Assembly (NCBI RefSeq): GCF_002761755.1
Contig: NZ_PEOG01000007.1
Span: 62,001 to 126,000, forward strand
From: Roseateles chitinivorans
GTDB taxonomy: Bacteria > Pseudomonadota > Gammaproteobacteria > Burkholderiales > Burkholderiaceae_C
Length of the DNA: 64,000 nt
Direction of reading: 5' to 3'
The position numbers were made by a program, and so were the translations under genes. This document shows, piece by piece, positions 41,691-50,627 of this stretch. Numbering within the stretch: position 1 is the first letter of the stretch; every line of letters begins with the position of its first letter. The notes under the pieces were generated by a model. It was not told where the DNA came from. It ran no database searches and worked only from the letters and a program-made list of their open reading frames with translations.

Positions 41691-41821
41691 TGGCGTCCAT
41701 TGAATCTGGCTTCGTCCGCGCAGGCGCGAACCCATCCATGCGCGGTGGCGCATGGCGCAAAGGAGGTGGGAAGCCGGCCGCGACTGGCGCGACGATCAAT
41801 GGATCCGCAGAGGACGCGGAA

Positions 41822-41884
41822 TCAGGAGCGCTGGGCGCTCAGGCAGCCGGACACGAGAAGGGCGACACGATCTGCTTGTTCCAT
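41822..41884 (-). CDS. Possible 20-aa ORF upstream of rsgA
   Basis: ATG 41884 has AGGAG six bases ahead (AGGAGAAGACC), better than the site of most genes here. The product starts MEQADRVALLVSG and ends at TGA 41822; the stop overlaps a hairpin with a GATCCGC stem (41802-41823). It could be a leader peptide for rsgA or an independent microprotein. No homology is recognised. Confidence 0.3.
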   Translation of the reverse strand: MEQADRVALLVSGCLSAQRS

Positions 41885-42019
41885 GGTCTTCTCCTGTCGG
41901 GTGGGTGAATGAAGGTCGCAAGTCTGCAGCGGACGGCGAGCGACGTCAATTTCGACAAGATGTCGATTTCCGACACTCCTCTTCGTCGTCCCTGCATCAC
42001 CCCACCGAAAGGACCCGCC

Positions 42020-42397
42020 ATGACCAAGAAATACCTCGGCCTCGCCTACTACACCCCCGAAGCCTTCGCCGCGATGGCACCGGATGACGTCAAGGCCCTG
42101 GTGAGCCAGTGCCCGGCGCTGGACGAGAAGATGCGTGCCACCGGCAAGGTGCTGGTCTCCGCCTCGCTGGGCGACCTGGAGCACTGGAAGACGCTGCGCC
42201 CGCGCGGCGGCAAGACCCAGGTCACCGACGGCCCCTACACCGAGGCGAAGGAGATGGTCGGCGGCCTGTTCATCATCGAGGCGGACAGCCCGGAGGAAGC
42301 GCTGCGCATCGCGTCCATGCATCCGGCGGCCACGCTGGGCGAAGCAGGCGGCTGGGCGGTCGAGCTGATTCCGATGGATTTCTACCTGGCGCGCTGA
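42020..42397 (+). CDS. YciI-like (DGPF-domain) protein
   Basis: Protein of 125 aa in the YCII-related family. The DGPYTEAKEMVGGLFIIEADSPEEAL segment is the DGPF signature, with MTKKYLGLAYYTPEAF at the N-terminus and VELIPMDFY at the C-terminus. These small dimeric proteins are often found near ECF sigma factors, but none lies here. AAAGGA precedes ATG 42020. Biochemical role unknown. Confidence 0.85.
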   Translation: MTKKYLGLAYYTPEAFAAMAPDDVKALVSQCPALDEKMRATGKVLVSASLGDLEHWKTLRPRGGKTQVTDGPYTEAKEMVGGLFIIEADSPEEALRIASMHPAATLGEAGGWAVELIPMDFYLAR

Positions 42398-42482
42398 GGT
42401 CGGCCCGGCCGGATCGGGCCGCTTCGAGACTCGCTACATTGCCTGCTGTCTCGACACCTCGGGCCCCAGCCCGCCGGACGCC

Positions 42483-43130
42483 ATGCCGCTGCGCCACCAC
42501 ACCGTCCCCGTCACGCCGTTCCGCCAGAACGCCTCCCTCGTCTGGTGCGACGTGACCCAGGAAGCCGCCGTCATTGATCCCGGCGGCGAAGTGCCGCGCC
42601 TGCTCGCCGAGGTCGAGCGGCTCGGCCTGACCCTGAAGGCCATCTGGCTGACCCATGCCCACATCGACCACGCCGGCGGCACGGGAGAACTCGCCCGCCT
42701 GCGCGGCCTGCCCATCGTCGGTCCGCATCAGGGCGACCAGTTCTGGATCACCGCGCTGCCACAGCAAGCCGCGATGTTCGGCTTCCCGCCGGCCGAGATG
42801 TTCACGCCGACCCGCTGGCTCGAGGACGGCGACACCGTCCAGATCGGCCAGGAGTCGCTGAACGTGCGGCACTGCCCCGGCCACACGCCGGGCCATGTCG
42901 TGTTTCACTCGGCATCCGCGCGGCGCTGCTTCGTCGGCGACGTGCTTTTCGCCGGCAGCATCGGCCGCACCGACTTCCCCGGCGGCGACCACGACACGCT
43001 GATCCGCTCCATCACCGAGCGGCTCTGGCCGATGGGCGACGAGACCGTCTTCATTCCCGGCCACGGCCCTGAAAGCAGCTTCGGCGAGGAACGCCGCACC
43101 AATCCGTTCGTCGGCGGTCGATGGGGCTGA
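42483..43130 (+). CDS. MBL-fold metallo-hydrolase (glyoxalase II-like, YcbL type)
   Basis: Protein of 215 aa. Metal ligands are in THAHIDHAGGTGEL, CPGHTPGHVVFH, FVGDVLFAGSIGRTDFPGG and FIPGHGPESSFGEER, matching the glyoxalase II-like subgroup with one or two zinc ions. Length fits YcbL rather than full-length GloB, which has a C-terminal substrate domain that is absent here. It probably hydrolyses a thioester; substrate not defined. Convergent with the hybrid kinase. Confidence 0.87.
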   Translation: MPLRHHTVPVTPFRQNASLVWCDVTQEAAVIDPGGEVPRLLAEVERLGLTLKAIWLTHAHIDHAGGTGELARLRGLPIVGPHQGDQFWITALPQQAAMFGFPPAEMFTPTRWLEDGDTVQIGQESLNVRHCPGHTPGHVVFHSASARRCFVGDVLFAGSIGRTDFPGGDHDTLIRSITERLWPMGDETVFIPGHGPESSFGEERRTNPFVGGRWG

Positions 43131-43144
43131 GCGCCGCGCCTCGC

Positions 43145-44746
43145 TCACAGCGGCGACAGGCCGGTGTCCAGGAAGCGCGATTCCGGGAAGCCGCGCAGCG
43201 CCAGCGCGGCCAGCTCGACGAGTTCCTCGAAGCTGCGCTCCTTCTGCAGCACCGCCACGCCGCCCATGCGGTCGGCGGCGTCGGTCAGTTCCTCGCCGAT
43301 GTAGCCGGTCGTGATGATCACCGGTACCCGCGGCAGGGTGGCGCGCACGGCGGCGGCCAGTTCCAGTCCGTTCATGCCCGGCATGTTGAAGTCGGTGATC
43401 AGCAGCTGCATCGGCGCACGCCCCTGCTCGACGTCCTCCAGGCATTCATCGGGTGACGCATAGGCCCGCACGTCGTAGCCCGCCTTCTTGAGCAGCGCCT
43501 CCACCATCAGCAGCACGATCGGGTCATCGTCCACATAGACGACATGCTCGCCCTCGCCCGGATCGGCCACGCGGCTCAACGCCGCCGTGTCCAGCGGCGC
43601 GGCTTCGTGGCCGACCACCGGCAGGTAGACGCAGAACAGCGTTCCCCGGCCCGGCGCCGATTGCACGTCGATCGCCCCGCCATGCGCATGCACGATGCCA
43701 TGCACGATGTGCAGGCCCAGCCCGGTGCCCTGCCCCCGCGGCTTGGTGGTGAAGAAGGGCTCGAACAGCCGCTTCGTCACCTCTTCGCTCATGCCGTGGC
43801 CGTCGTCGCGGACGCTCAGCGCTGCATACCGCGTCGGCGCCACGCGACCGATCGTGAACGCGCGCGGCGCGTCGAAATGCACCGCGTGCAACGCCACATG
43901 CAGATGGCCATGGCCGCCGGGCATCGCCTGCCAGGCATTGGTGCACAGGTTCAGCACCACCTGCTGCACCTCCGCCGGATCCACCGTCGCCACGCAGTCG
44001 TCGCCATGCAGGTCCACCGTCAGCCGCACCGTGGCCGGCAAGGTCGACCGCAGCAGGCCGATGCTGTCCTCCACCAACGGACGCAGGCGATGCTTGGCCA
44101 GCTCCTGGCCGCTGCCCCGGGCGTAGGCGAGGATGCGCTGCACGATGTCCCGCGCGCGATCGCCGGCGCGCTTGATCTGCTGCATGTGCGCGCGCAGCGG
44201 CGAACCGACCGGCAGCTCGTCCAGCATCATGCCGGCGTGGCCCAGGATCGCCGCCAGGATGTTGTTGAAGTCGTGCGCCACGCCGCCCGCCAGCGTGCCC
44301 AGCGACTCCATGCGCTGGATGCGCACCAGCTTCTCCTCGAGGTCCACCCGCGTCAGCTCGTCGGCCTTGCGCATCGTGATGTCCATGAACAGCACGACCA
44401 GGCCGTGCTCGCACGGGAACGCGCGGCACTCGAACCACTTGCTCAGGCGCGCATTGAATTCCTCGTAGAGATGCGCCGTGCGCGACTGCATCGCGGCCCG
44501 CGCCTCGACATCGAACCGGGCGCCCATCACGCCGGGCAGGGACTGCCAGTAGTTGCGGCCGATCAGGGCCTCGCGCTGCCGGCCGGTGGCGCGCTCGAAG
44601 GCGACATTGACGAACTCGATGGTCCAGTCGTGGCGCAGCAGGATCACCGCGTCGGTGACGTAATCGAGCGCCGCGCCGACGTGCGCGGCGCCATCTTCAG
44701 GTGCGACGGATGCACCCGGCCTGTGCGAAGGCTCCTGACGCGGCAT
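43145..44746 (-). CDS. Cytoplasmic PAS hybrid histidine kinase with C-terminal receiver
   Basis: Protein of 533 aa without membrane spans. A PAS domain (about 25-130; DYVTDAVILLRHDWTIEFVNVAFERATG) precedes HisKA of the AHDFNN type (LAGGVAHDFNNILAAILGHAGMM), an ATPase domain with LCTNAWQAMPGG and GTGLGLHIV, and a receiver (about 400-520; VVYVDDDPIVL, LLITDFNMPGMNG). The AHDFNN subclass usually transfers phosphate to its own receiver. Output partner not evident. Signal presumably intracellular. Confidence 0.88.
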   Translation of the reverse strand: MPRQEPSHRPGASVAPEDGAAHVGAALDYVTDAVILLRHDWTIEFVNVAFERATGRQREALIGRNYWQSLPGVMGARFDVEARAAMQSRTAHLYEEFNARLSKWFECRAFPCEHGLVVLFMDITMRKADELTRVDLEEKLVRIQRMESLGTLAGGVAHDFNNILAAILGHAGMMLDELPVGSPLRAHMQQIKRAGDRARDIVQRILAYARGSGQELAKHRLRPLVEDSIGLLRSTLPATVRLTVDLHGDDCVATVDPAEVQQVVLNLCTNAWQAMPGGHGHLHVALHAVHFDAPRAFTIGRVAPTRYAALSVRDDGHGMSEEVTKRLFEPFFTTKPRGQGTGLGLHIVHGIVHAHGGAIDVQSAPGRGTLFCVYLPVVGHEAAPLDTAALSRVADPGEGEHVVYVDDDPIVLLMVEALLKKAGYDVRAYASPDECLEDVEQGRAPMQLLITDFNMPGMNGLELAAAVRATLPRVPVIITTGYIGEELTDAADRMGGVAVLQKERSFEELVELAALALRGFPESRFLDTGLSPL

Positions 44747-44877
44747 TGACGCCCCCCGGTGGACGAGGCGCCAGTGTGGCCCTCATTCGCCCGCCCGGCA
44801 ATCACCGTGCCGGGCCCTCGTCCGAGAAAGCGCCGATGCCATGGGGCTTCCCGGGCGCCGCGCCGTCGCGGCAGGGA

Positions 44878-45834
44878 TCAGGACTTCGCCGGCGCGGGCG
44901 GCTGGAAGCGCTGCTCCGGCTTGGGCGCGCGGGCATACAGGCCCTGCACGCGCGGCAGCGTGCGCTCGATGTCGCGGATGCGGGTCGGTCCGGCCGGGTG
45001 CGTCGACAGGAATTGCGGCGGCGCGCCCTTGCTCGCCTGTCCCATCTTCTGCCACAGCGTCACGCCGGCCTGCGGGTTGTAACCGGCGCGGGCGGCCAGC
45101 TCCATGCCGACCAGGTCGGCCTCGCTCTCGTCCTCGCGGCTGAAGGTCAGGGACAGCAGCTGGCCGCCGATGTTGGCGATGCCCCGACCCATGTTGCCCA
45201 GGCCCAGCAGCGCCGCGCCCAGCTCGATCGCGCCATTGGTCGCCATGTTCTTGCCCATCCGCTCGCGCGCATGCTCCCGCAGCGCGTGAGCCATCTCATG
45301 GCCCATGATCATCGCGACCTCGTCATCGCTGAGCTGCAGCTGCTGCAGGATGCCGAAGTAGAAGGCGATCTTGCCGCCCGGCATGCAGAACGCGTTGAGC
45401 TCGCGACTGCCGATGAGGTTGACCTCCCAGCGCCACTGCTGCGCGCGCGGGTTCCAGGCCGCGGCGAACGGGATGATCCGCTGCGCGATCGCGCGCAGGC
45501 GCACCACCTGCGGATGATTGGCCGGCCCGAGCGCCTTCTGCGCCTGCGCTTGCCGCATCATTTGCGTGTACTGCTGCTGCGCGGCCGCCTCCACCTGCTC
45601 GGCCGAGACCAGCTTGGTGAAGCGGCTCTGCTTGCCGACGTCGACGCCCTCCTGCGCCCAGGCCGGCGTCAGTGCCGCCACGCCGCCGGCGGCGAGCAGG
45701 CCGGTGAACAGACGACGCGCGGGATGCGCGGGTGTACGGGCGGCGCCGCAATGGCGGCAATCGCAGTGGCCGAATCCGGCGGGAGCGCCCGGCAGCTGCG
45801 GGTCGGCATCGGGGAGGAAGTCAGCGTCAACCAT
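44878..45834 (-). CDS. Periplasmic M48-family metalloprotease (LoiP/YggG-like)
   Basis: Protein of 318 aa. The first 40 residues include an odd Cys-rich stretch HCDCRHCG, then a signal-like ARRLFTGLLAAGGVAALTPAWA with twin Arg. The mature part is an M48 peptidase: MPGGKIAFYFGIL, HEMAH at 179-183, and Glu in SREDESEADLVGME. ATG 45834 may be too early, with the true start nearer the signal peptide. Probably acts in envelope quality control. Divergent from the flavin reductase gene. Confidence 0.85.
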   Translation of the reverse strand: MVDADFLPDADPQLPGAPAGFGHCDCRHCGAARTPAHPARRLFTGLLAAGGVAALTPAWAQEGVDVGKQSRFTKLVSAEQVEAAAQQQYTQMMRQAQAQKALGPANHPQVVRLRAIAQRIIPFAAAWNPRAQQWRWEVNLIGSRELNAFCMPGGKIAFYFGILQQLQLSDDEVAMIMGHEMAHALREHARERMGKNMATNGAIELGAALLGLGNMGRGIANIGGQLLSLTFSREDESEADLVGMELAARAGYNPQAGVTLWQKMGQASKGAPPQFLSTHPAGPTRIRDIERTLPRVQGLYARAPKPEQRFQPPAPAKS

Positions 45835-45857
45835 GGCGGCATTCTAGGGAGGCGACA

Positions 45858-46397
45858 ATGCCCCCCATCATGTCCCAGCCGCCCTTGATCACGCCGTCCC
45901 CGGCCTGCGCCACCTCGCCGCTCGACCCGCAGCAGTTCCGCGCCGCGCTGGGCATGTTCGCCACCGGCGTCACGATCGTGACCGCGCGGGCGGAGGACGG
46001 CACGCTGGTCGGCTTGACGGCCAACTCCTTCAACTCGGTCTCGCTGTCGCCGCCACTGGTGCTCTGGAGCCTGGCCCGCCGCGCGGGCTCGATGCCGGTC
46101 TTCAGCCGCGGCTCGCATTACGCGATCAACATCCTGGCCGCGGACCAGAAGGAGCTCGCGCAGCGCTTCGCCACGCGTGACATCGACCGCTTCGCCGGCG
46201 TGGCCTTCCGCGAGGGCTGTGGCGGCGCGCCAGTGCTCGAAGGCTGCGCCGCGGTCTTCGAATGCGCCAACCGCAGCCAGTACGAGGAAGGCGACCACGT
46301 CATCTTCGTCGGCGAGGTCGAGGCCTGCAGCCGCGCCGAACTGGCGCAGCCGCTGATCTTCCACGGCGGCCGCTACTACACCGAACTGCCGATCTGA
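45858..46397 (+). CDS. Flavin reductase family protein
   Basis: Protein of 179 aa with the flavin reductase-like (HpaC/RutF) split-barrel fold: FRAALGMFATGVTIVTARAEDG, GLTANSFNSVSLSPPLVLWSLAR, and HVIFVGEVEAC with HGGRYY at the end. AGGGAGG precedes ATG 45858 at the right distance; ATG 45870 is an alternative. Such proteins use NAD(P)H to reduce FMN or FAD for a partner oxygenase; none is adjacent. Confidence 0.87.
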   Translation: MPPIMSQPPLITPSPACATSPLDPQQFRAALGMFATGVTIVTARAEDGTLVGLTANSFNSVSLSPPLVLWSLARRAGSMPVFSRGSHYAINILAADQKELAQRFATRDIDRFAGVAFREGCGGAPVLEGCAAVFECANRSQYEEGDHVIFVGEVEACSRAELAQPLIFHGGRYYTELPI

Positions 46398-46407
46398 GGC
46401 CTCGGTC

Positions 46408-47889
46408 TCATCCGCCGGCGTGGCGGCCGACCGGCCAGAACGGCGCCATCCGTTGCAGCGCTCGCCAGCGCCAAGCGCCCAGCACGGCGGTCACCAGGAT
46501 CGACGCGGCCAGCTGCCACAGGGGCGGAATGTGCCAATGGCTGGTCGCCCCGACGCTGAGGCCGACCAGCGCCACCATCAGCATCGTCAACATCGCCGTC
46601 CGCGCGCCCTTGGGCACGCCCTGACGCGACCAGTCGCGCCAGATCAGCAAGGTGCCGGGCAGCGCCACCGCGGCGAAGTTCAGGCCCAGCAAGCCGCTGC
46701 CCGGGCCATCGTCCTGTCCAGGCGCCAGCGCCTGCATCACCAGCATCATCAGCACGCCGGCGGCCCACAGCACCAGGTGGTGGCGCAGCAGCCGCAGTCC
46801 GATCACGCGGTTCATCGCGATGCCGCGCGGCATGCCGGGAACCAGCGTCAGCAGCGCCTGCTCGCGACGCGTCTGATGCAGCGTCGCGTCCAACCCGAAG
46901 AACGGGCCGATCATCGCGCTCATCAGGCCGATCGACAGGCCCGGCAGGGCCGCGCGGATCACCCGTCCGGCCCGGTCCGGCAGGAAGACCAGCAGCGCCA
47001 CTTCCGCGATCAGGAAGACAGCGAAGAGCAACACCGTCGTCGAGCCCGTGGCCGACCAGTGCAGGCCGCGCAAGGTGGCGAACTCGGCGCGCGCGGTCAC
47101 GCTCGCGGTCGTCGGGCACGCCGTGCGCAGCAGGTGCTCCCGCCACAGCGGATGCGCCCATTGGAAACAGCGGCCGAGCCACGCCAGCGGTCCTCGCGGC
47201 CAGGCCGTGGTCGCCGGCACCGCGCTGCCCTGCACCGTCATCAGGTGCTGAAGGCGCTGGCGAAGGCGCCAGGATTCGGCATGCGCGGCGCCGCCCGACT
47301 GGAACAGCCGCCACAAGGCCGCACCGAGCAGCAGCAGCACCGCGCCGGTTTGAGTGAAAGGCTGGCGCGCATGCCATTCGCGCGCGACGTCCACCGCCTG
47401 CAGCACCAGCGGCAGCTCGCGCAGCGGTGGCAGTGCGATCCACGGCAACACCCAGATCACCAGCCACATCGTGGGCCAGCGCAGGCAGATGGCAAAGGAC
47501 AGCATCATGGCCGCCGCGCCCATCGTGAACGCCAGCGCATGGTCGAAGACCAGGCCCAACAGGCCGCCGCAGGCCGCGGCCAGCACGAGGAACACGCCGA
47601 TCGCCGACTCGCGCAGGCGTCGCAACTGCCCCGGCACCAGGTGCGCGGACAGCGGATCGTTCAGCCCCAACAGCGCATTCGCCGCCGCCCACCAGGCCAG
47701 ATGCAGCGCGATGGCCAGGGTCACGCAGAAGGTTCCGGCGACGGCCAGCGGCCGGTCGCTCATCGTCGCCAGCGCCGTCGCTCCCAGCACCGGCAGGATC
47801 AGCCACCAGACGCGCCCGACCTTGCGCGCCATCGCCCGCAGCACCGCGGCGTGTCCGCCCAGGCCGGGCAGCGGCAGCGCGGCGCTCAT
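46408..47889 (-). CDS. ABC transporter permease-like membrane protein
   Basis: Protein of 493 aa with about ten hydrophobic segments (for example WLILPVLGATALATM, TVLLFAVFLIAEVALLVFL, LVLWAAGVLMMLVMQAL). I recognise no characterised family, but its ATG overlaps the stop of the ATPase gene (ATGA), so it is the likely membrane subunit of that ABC exporter. Cargo unknown. Last gene of the GntR-controlled operon. Confidence 0.72.
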   Translation of the reverse strand: MSAALPLPGLGGHAAVLRAMARKVGRVWWLILPVLGATALATMSDRPLAVAGTFCVTLAIALHLAWWAAANALLGLNDPLSAHLVPGQLRRLRESAIGVFLVLAAACGGLLGLVFDHALAFTMGAAAMMLSFAICLRWPTMWLVIWVLPWIALPPLRELPLVLQAVDVAREWHARQPFTQTGAVLLLLGAALWRLFQSGGAAHAESWRLRQRLQHLMTVQGSAVPATTAWPRGPLAWLGRCFQWAHPLWREHLLRTACPTTASVTARAEFATLRGLHWSATGSTTVLLFAVFLIAEVALLVFLPDRAGRVIRAALPGLSIGLMSAMIGPFFGLDATLHQTRREQALLTLVPGMPRGIAMNRVIGLRLLRHHLVLWAAGVLMMLVMQALAPGQDDGPGSGLLGLNFAAVALPGTLLIWRDWSRQGVPKGARTAMLTMLMVALVGLSVGATSHWHIPPLWQLAASILVTAVLGAWRWRALQRMAPFWPVGRHAGG

Positions 47890-48839
47890 TGCGTCAGCTC
47901 CAGGAACAGGTCCTCGAGGTTGAGCGCCTCGCAGCGCAGCGCGGCATCGGCGGTGGGTTGATTCCCCTCGGCGAAGCGCACCAGCCAGCGGGGCTGCTCG
48001 CCCAGGTCGCGCCGGCTCAGCACCTGGCCGCCGTGGGCGTCGACCGCCGCCTGCAGCCGTCCCACCGGACCGGCCAGCAGCCGGACCTCGTCGGCCAGCA
48101 CGTCCTGGGGCGCCTGCAGCGCGATGCGGCCGCGGCTGAGGAAGGCGATGTTGAAGGCCACGCGCTCGAGGTCGGACAGGATGTGCGTCGAGAACAGCAC
48201 CGTCGTGCCGCGGTCGAGCACCTGGTCGACCAGCTCGCGCAGGAAGTCGCGCCGCCCCGCAGGGTCCAGGCTGGCGACGGGCTCATCCAGCATCAGCAGG
48301 TCCGGCTCATGCGCCAGTGCGCGGACGATCGACAGCCGTTGCTGCTGGCCTTGCGACAGCTGGCCCACGCGCCGGTCGCGCGGAATGTCCCAGCGCGACA
48401 TCAGGCCGTCCACCTTGGCGTCGTTCCAGCGCGGGTAGAAGCTGCGGAAGTAGCGCAGCAGATCGCCGGCGCGGAAGTCCTCGAACAGCGCGGCATGCTG
48501 CGGCACGTAGCCGAGCCGGGCGCGCAGCGCATCGTCGGGCAGCAGCGCGGGCTGGCCGAACAGCCGCACCTCGCCGGCCTGCGGTTCGCGCAGGCCCAGC
48601 AGCGTCTCCAGCAGCGTGGTCTTGCCGGCCCCGTTGCGGCCCAGCAGGCCGACGACCTGACCCGGCGCGAGCGCCCAGTCCAGCCCCGCGATCACCCCGG
48701 GTTGCCCCTTGAAGTCGACCCGCAAGCCGGTCGCGCGCACCGGCGGCGCACCGAGCGCGTCATCCGCCAGGGCCTGCGCCGATGCACGGTCGCCCACCGC
48801 CAGCGCATGGGTCATCGCCGGTTCCATCGCTTGAGTCAT
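47886..48839 (-). CDS. ABC transporter ATP-binding protein
   Basis: Protein of 317 aa. Walker A GLLGRNGAGKTT (67-74 core), signature LSQGQQQRLSI, Walker B LLMLDEPVASLD, and the switch His in FSTHILSD. The C-terminal ~90 residues form a small extra domain. The gene order GntR (YtrA type)-ATPase-permease and the ATPase type match small-molecule or antibiotic-resistance exporters of the YtrBC/BceA-like kind. ATG 48839 overlaps the GntR stop (ATGA). Confidence 0.9.
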   Translation of the reverse strand: MTQAMEPAMTHALAVGDRASAQALADDALGAPPVRATGLRVDFKGQPGVIAGLDWALAPGQVVGLLGRNGAGKTTLLETLLGLREPQAGEVRLFGQPALLPDDALRARLGYVPQHAALFEDFRAGDLLRYFRSFYPRWNDAKVDGLMSRWDIPRDRRVGQLSQGQQQRLSIVRALAHEPDLLMLDEPVASLDPAGRRDFLRELVDQVLDRGTTVLFSTHILSDLERVAFNIAFLSRGRIALQAPQDVLADEVRLLAGPVGRLQAAVDAHGGQVLSRRDLGEQPRWLVRFAEGNQPTADAALRCEALNLEDLFLELTQ

Positions 48840-49237
48840 CGCGTCTCTCCCTTGTCTTCCAGCAGCGTCTTGAACAGCGCCAGCACCTGCTCGGTCGGCA
48901 GCTCGAGCTGCCGGGCTTCGGCGGCCGCCTGAGCGAGCACCGGTCGCAACAGCTCGACGCGGCCCCGCGTCTTCATCGCCTTCTGATGCTGCGCCGCCAC
49001 CACCATCGGCAGCCCGCGGCGGCGCTCCACCAACCCCTCCGCCTCCATCAGCCCGAAGGCCTTGGAGACCGTCATCGGATTCACCGCCAGCGCCTGGGCC
49101 AGCTCGCGGACCGACGGGATCTCCTGCCCGGCCACCAACTGGCCGCTGGCCACGCGGCGGCGCAGCTGCTCCACCAACTGGCGGTAGATCGGCTCGGGAG
49201 AGCCGGGGTTGATGCTGAAGAGCAGGTCGGTGTCCAT
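48836..49237 (-). CDS. GntR-family regulator, YtrA subfamily
   Basis: Protein of 133 aa. A winged helix (about 10-80; PIYRQLVEQLRRRVASGQLVAGQEIPSVRELAQALAVNPMTVSKAFGLMEAEGLVERRRG) with only a short C-terminal helical tail, as in YtrA regulators. It heads the operon with the ABC genes and likely represses it. The inverted repeat at 49275-49294 over the promoter is the probable operator. Confidence 0.92.
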   Translation of the reverse strand: MDTDLLFSINPGSPEPIYRQLVEQLRRRVASGQLVAGQEIPSVRELAQALAVNPMTVSKAFGLMEAEGLVERRRGLPMVVAAQHQKAMKTRGRVELLRPVLAQAAAEARQLELPTEQVLALFKTLLEDKGETR

Positions 49238-49274
49238 CGGCGGGTCGTCGTCGCGCCGACCGGCATCGTCGACG

Positions 49275-49294
49275 TGTATCGCTACAGTAATACA
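49275..49294 (-). promoter_or_regulatory. Probable GntR operator overlapping the operon promoter
   Basis: TGTAT-N10-ATACA inverted repeat, 38 bases before the gntR ATG. A good -35 (TTGACG, 49313-49308) lies just upstream on the minus strand, and a weak -10 (TACTGT) falls in the repeat. Binding would block RNA polymerase, giving autorepression. Confidence 0.6.
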
Positions 49295-49408
49295 GCTGGA
49301 GACGGAGCGTCAACCCCTCTGTTGCGGCGCCGATAGGGTCAAGCGCTCAGCACGGACCGATGCTCGAGGAACAGGCTTCTCGCTCTTCGACCGGAGGGGG
49401 GAACACCG

Positions 49409-50422
49409 TCATTCGACAGGCGCGGGCTCGTTCTCGTTGTGCCGGTCGGGCTCCGTCGTGCGGAGGATCTCGTTCAGAACGGACGTCGCATAGTTGCCGG
49501 CAGGCAGCGAGAACGTGAGGACCAGTCGGTGGGTTTCCGTCCATTCCCACGACATCTCTGCCGGGCTGGCCACCAGGGCGCGACGCTCCTGATCCAGGCC
49601 GGCGTGTTCCATGCCGTCGCACAAGGTGGCGTGACGTTCCGCCACGCCGTTCTCCAAGGCTTGCGCTTGATCGGTCGTGGCCACGCGGCCGCGTCCCCAG
49701 AGCGGTCCGGTGGGCCGGCCCGCCTCGTCCATCACGTCGCCGGGCAGGGCCTTGCCCCACAGTCCCTGCTGAATTCGCAGCGCCAGCACCTCATTGAAGA
49801 CGAAGGAGCGCACCGCCGACAGGTAGATGCCCTTCTTCTTCGGGTTGCGCACCCGGATCTCGCGCGCCAGCATGGCCCGGCCCTGCTCGACGTTGCCGCC
49901 GTCGTGGCCGAAGCGCTGAGCGCCGAAGTAGTTGGGCACGCCCTGGGACGCGATGGCCTGGAGGTTGGCCTCCACGGCGTCGCGGTCGCCGGTCACGTCA
50001 CGCAGCACGATGCGGAATCGATTGCCCTGCAGATCACCAGGGCGCAGCTTCTTCACGTGGCGGCTCTGGCTCAGCACCTTGAACTCCGGGTGCTGAAGCA
50101 AGGTCAGGTCGGGCGTCTCGCCCTTCGGCAGATAGATGCTGAACCACTGACGGGTGATGGCGTAGCGGTCCTTGAGGCCGGCATAGCCGACGTCCCGCTC
50201 CTGCACGCCGGCCGCCTCGGCCAGCTGCTGGGCGATGAAGGCAGTGTTGGCGCCGTTCTTCTCGACCTCCAGCCAGAGGTGTTCGCCCTCGCCGGAGGGC
50301 AGCTGCAGCGGCAATTCGGTGACGATGAAATCCTCGTTGAGGAGTTTCAGGGTGCCGCTGGCGCCGCTGGCCGGATAGGCGTTGGGCCATTGCGGCAAGG
50401 TGGTGTATTGAGGGTCGGTCAT
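49409..50422 (-). CDS. truD: tRNA pseudouridine(13) synthase
   Basis: Protein of 337 aa. The catalytic Asp85 is in [29 protein letters not shown] and [10 protein letters not shown] are further TruD signatures. Length agrees with the family. ATG 50422 ([13 protein letters not shown]) was chosen because the open frame upstream is Arg-rich and shared with the recQ leader region. Divergent from recQ-like gene. Confidence 0.94.
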   Translation of the reverse strand: MTDPQYTTLPQWPNAYPASGASGTLKLLNEDFIVTELPLQLPSGEGEHLWLEVEKNGANTAFIAQQLAEAAGVQERDVGYAGLKDRYAITRQWFSIYLPKGETPDLTLLQHPEFKVLSQSRHVKKLRPGDLQGNRFRIVLRDVTGDRDAVEANLQAIASQGVPNYFGAQRFGHDGGNVEQGRAMLAREIRVRNPKKKGIYLSAVRSFVFNEVLALRIQQGLWGKALPGDVMDEAGRPTGPLWGRGRVATTDQAQALENGVAERHATLCDGMEHAGLDQERRALVASPAEMSWEWTETHRLVLTFSLPAGNYATSVLNEILRTTEPDRHNENEPAPVE

Positions 50423-50627
50423 GAGCAGTCTGACGGCGCCGGGTGGAGAGAGGAAGGGGCAGTCCGGCCGGCGATTCTCTCTCCCTGCCCGCGGGCCTCG
50501 ACGAGCAAGGACGAGAGCAACGTCCATCGAAACGCTGCGCGCGGAGAAGTGGCCAGTGGGGAGCGCCCCGGGCGCGCGGCTTGCTGAAGGCCGGCTGCGC
50601 ATCCCCCGCGTTCAAAGCCTGTCCTCA

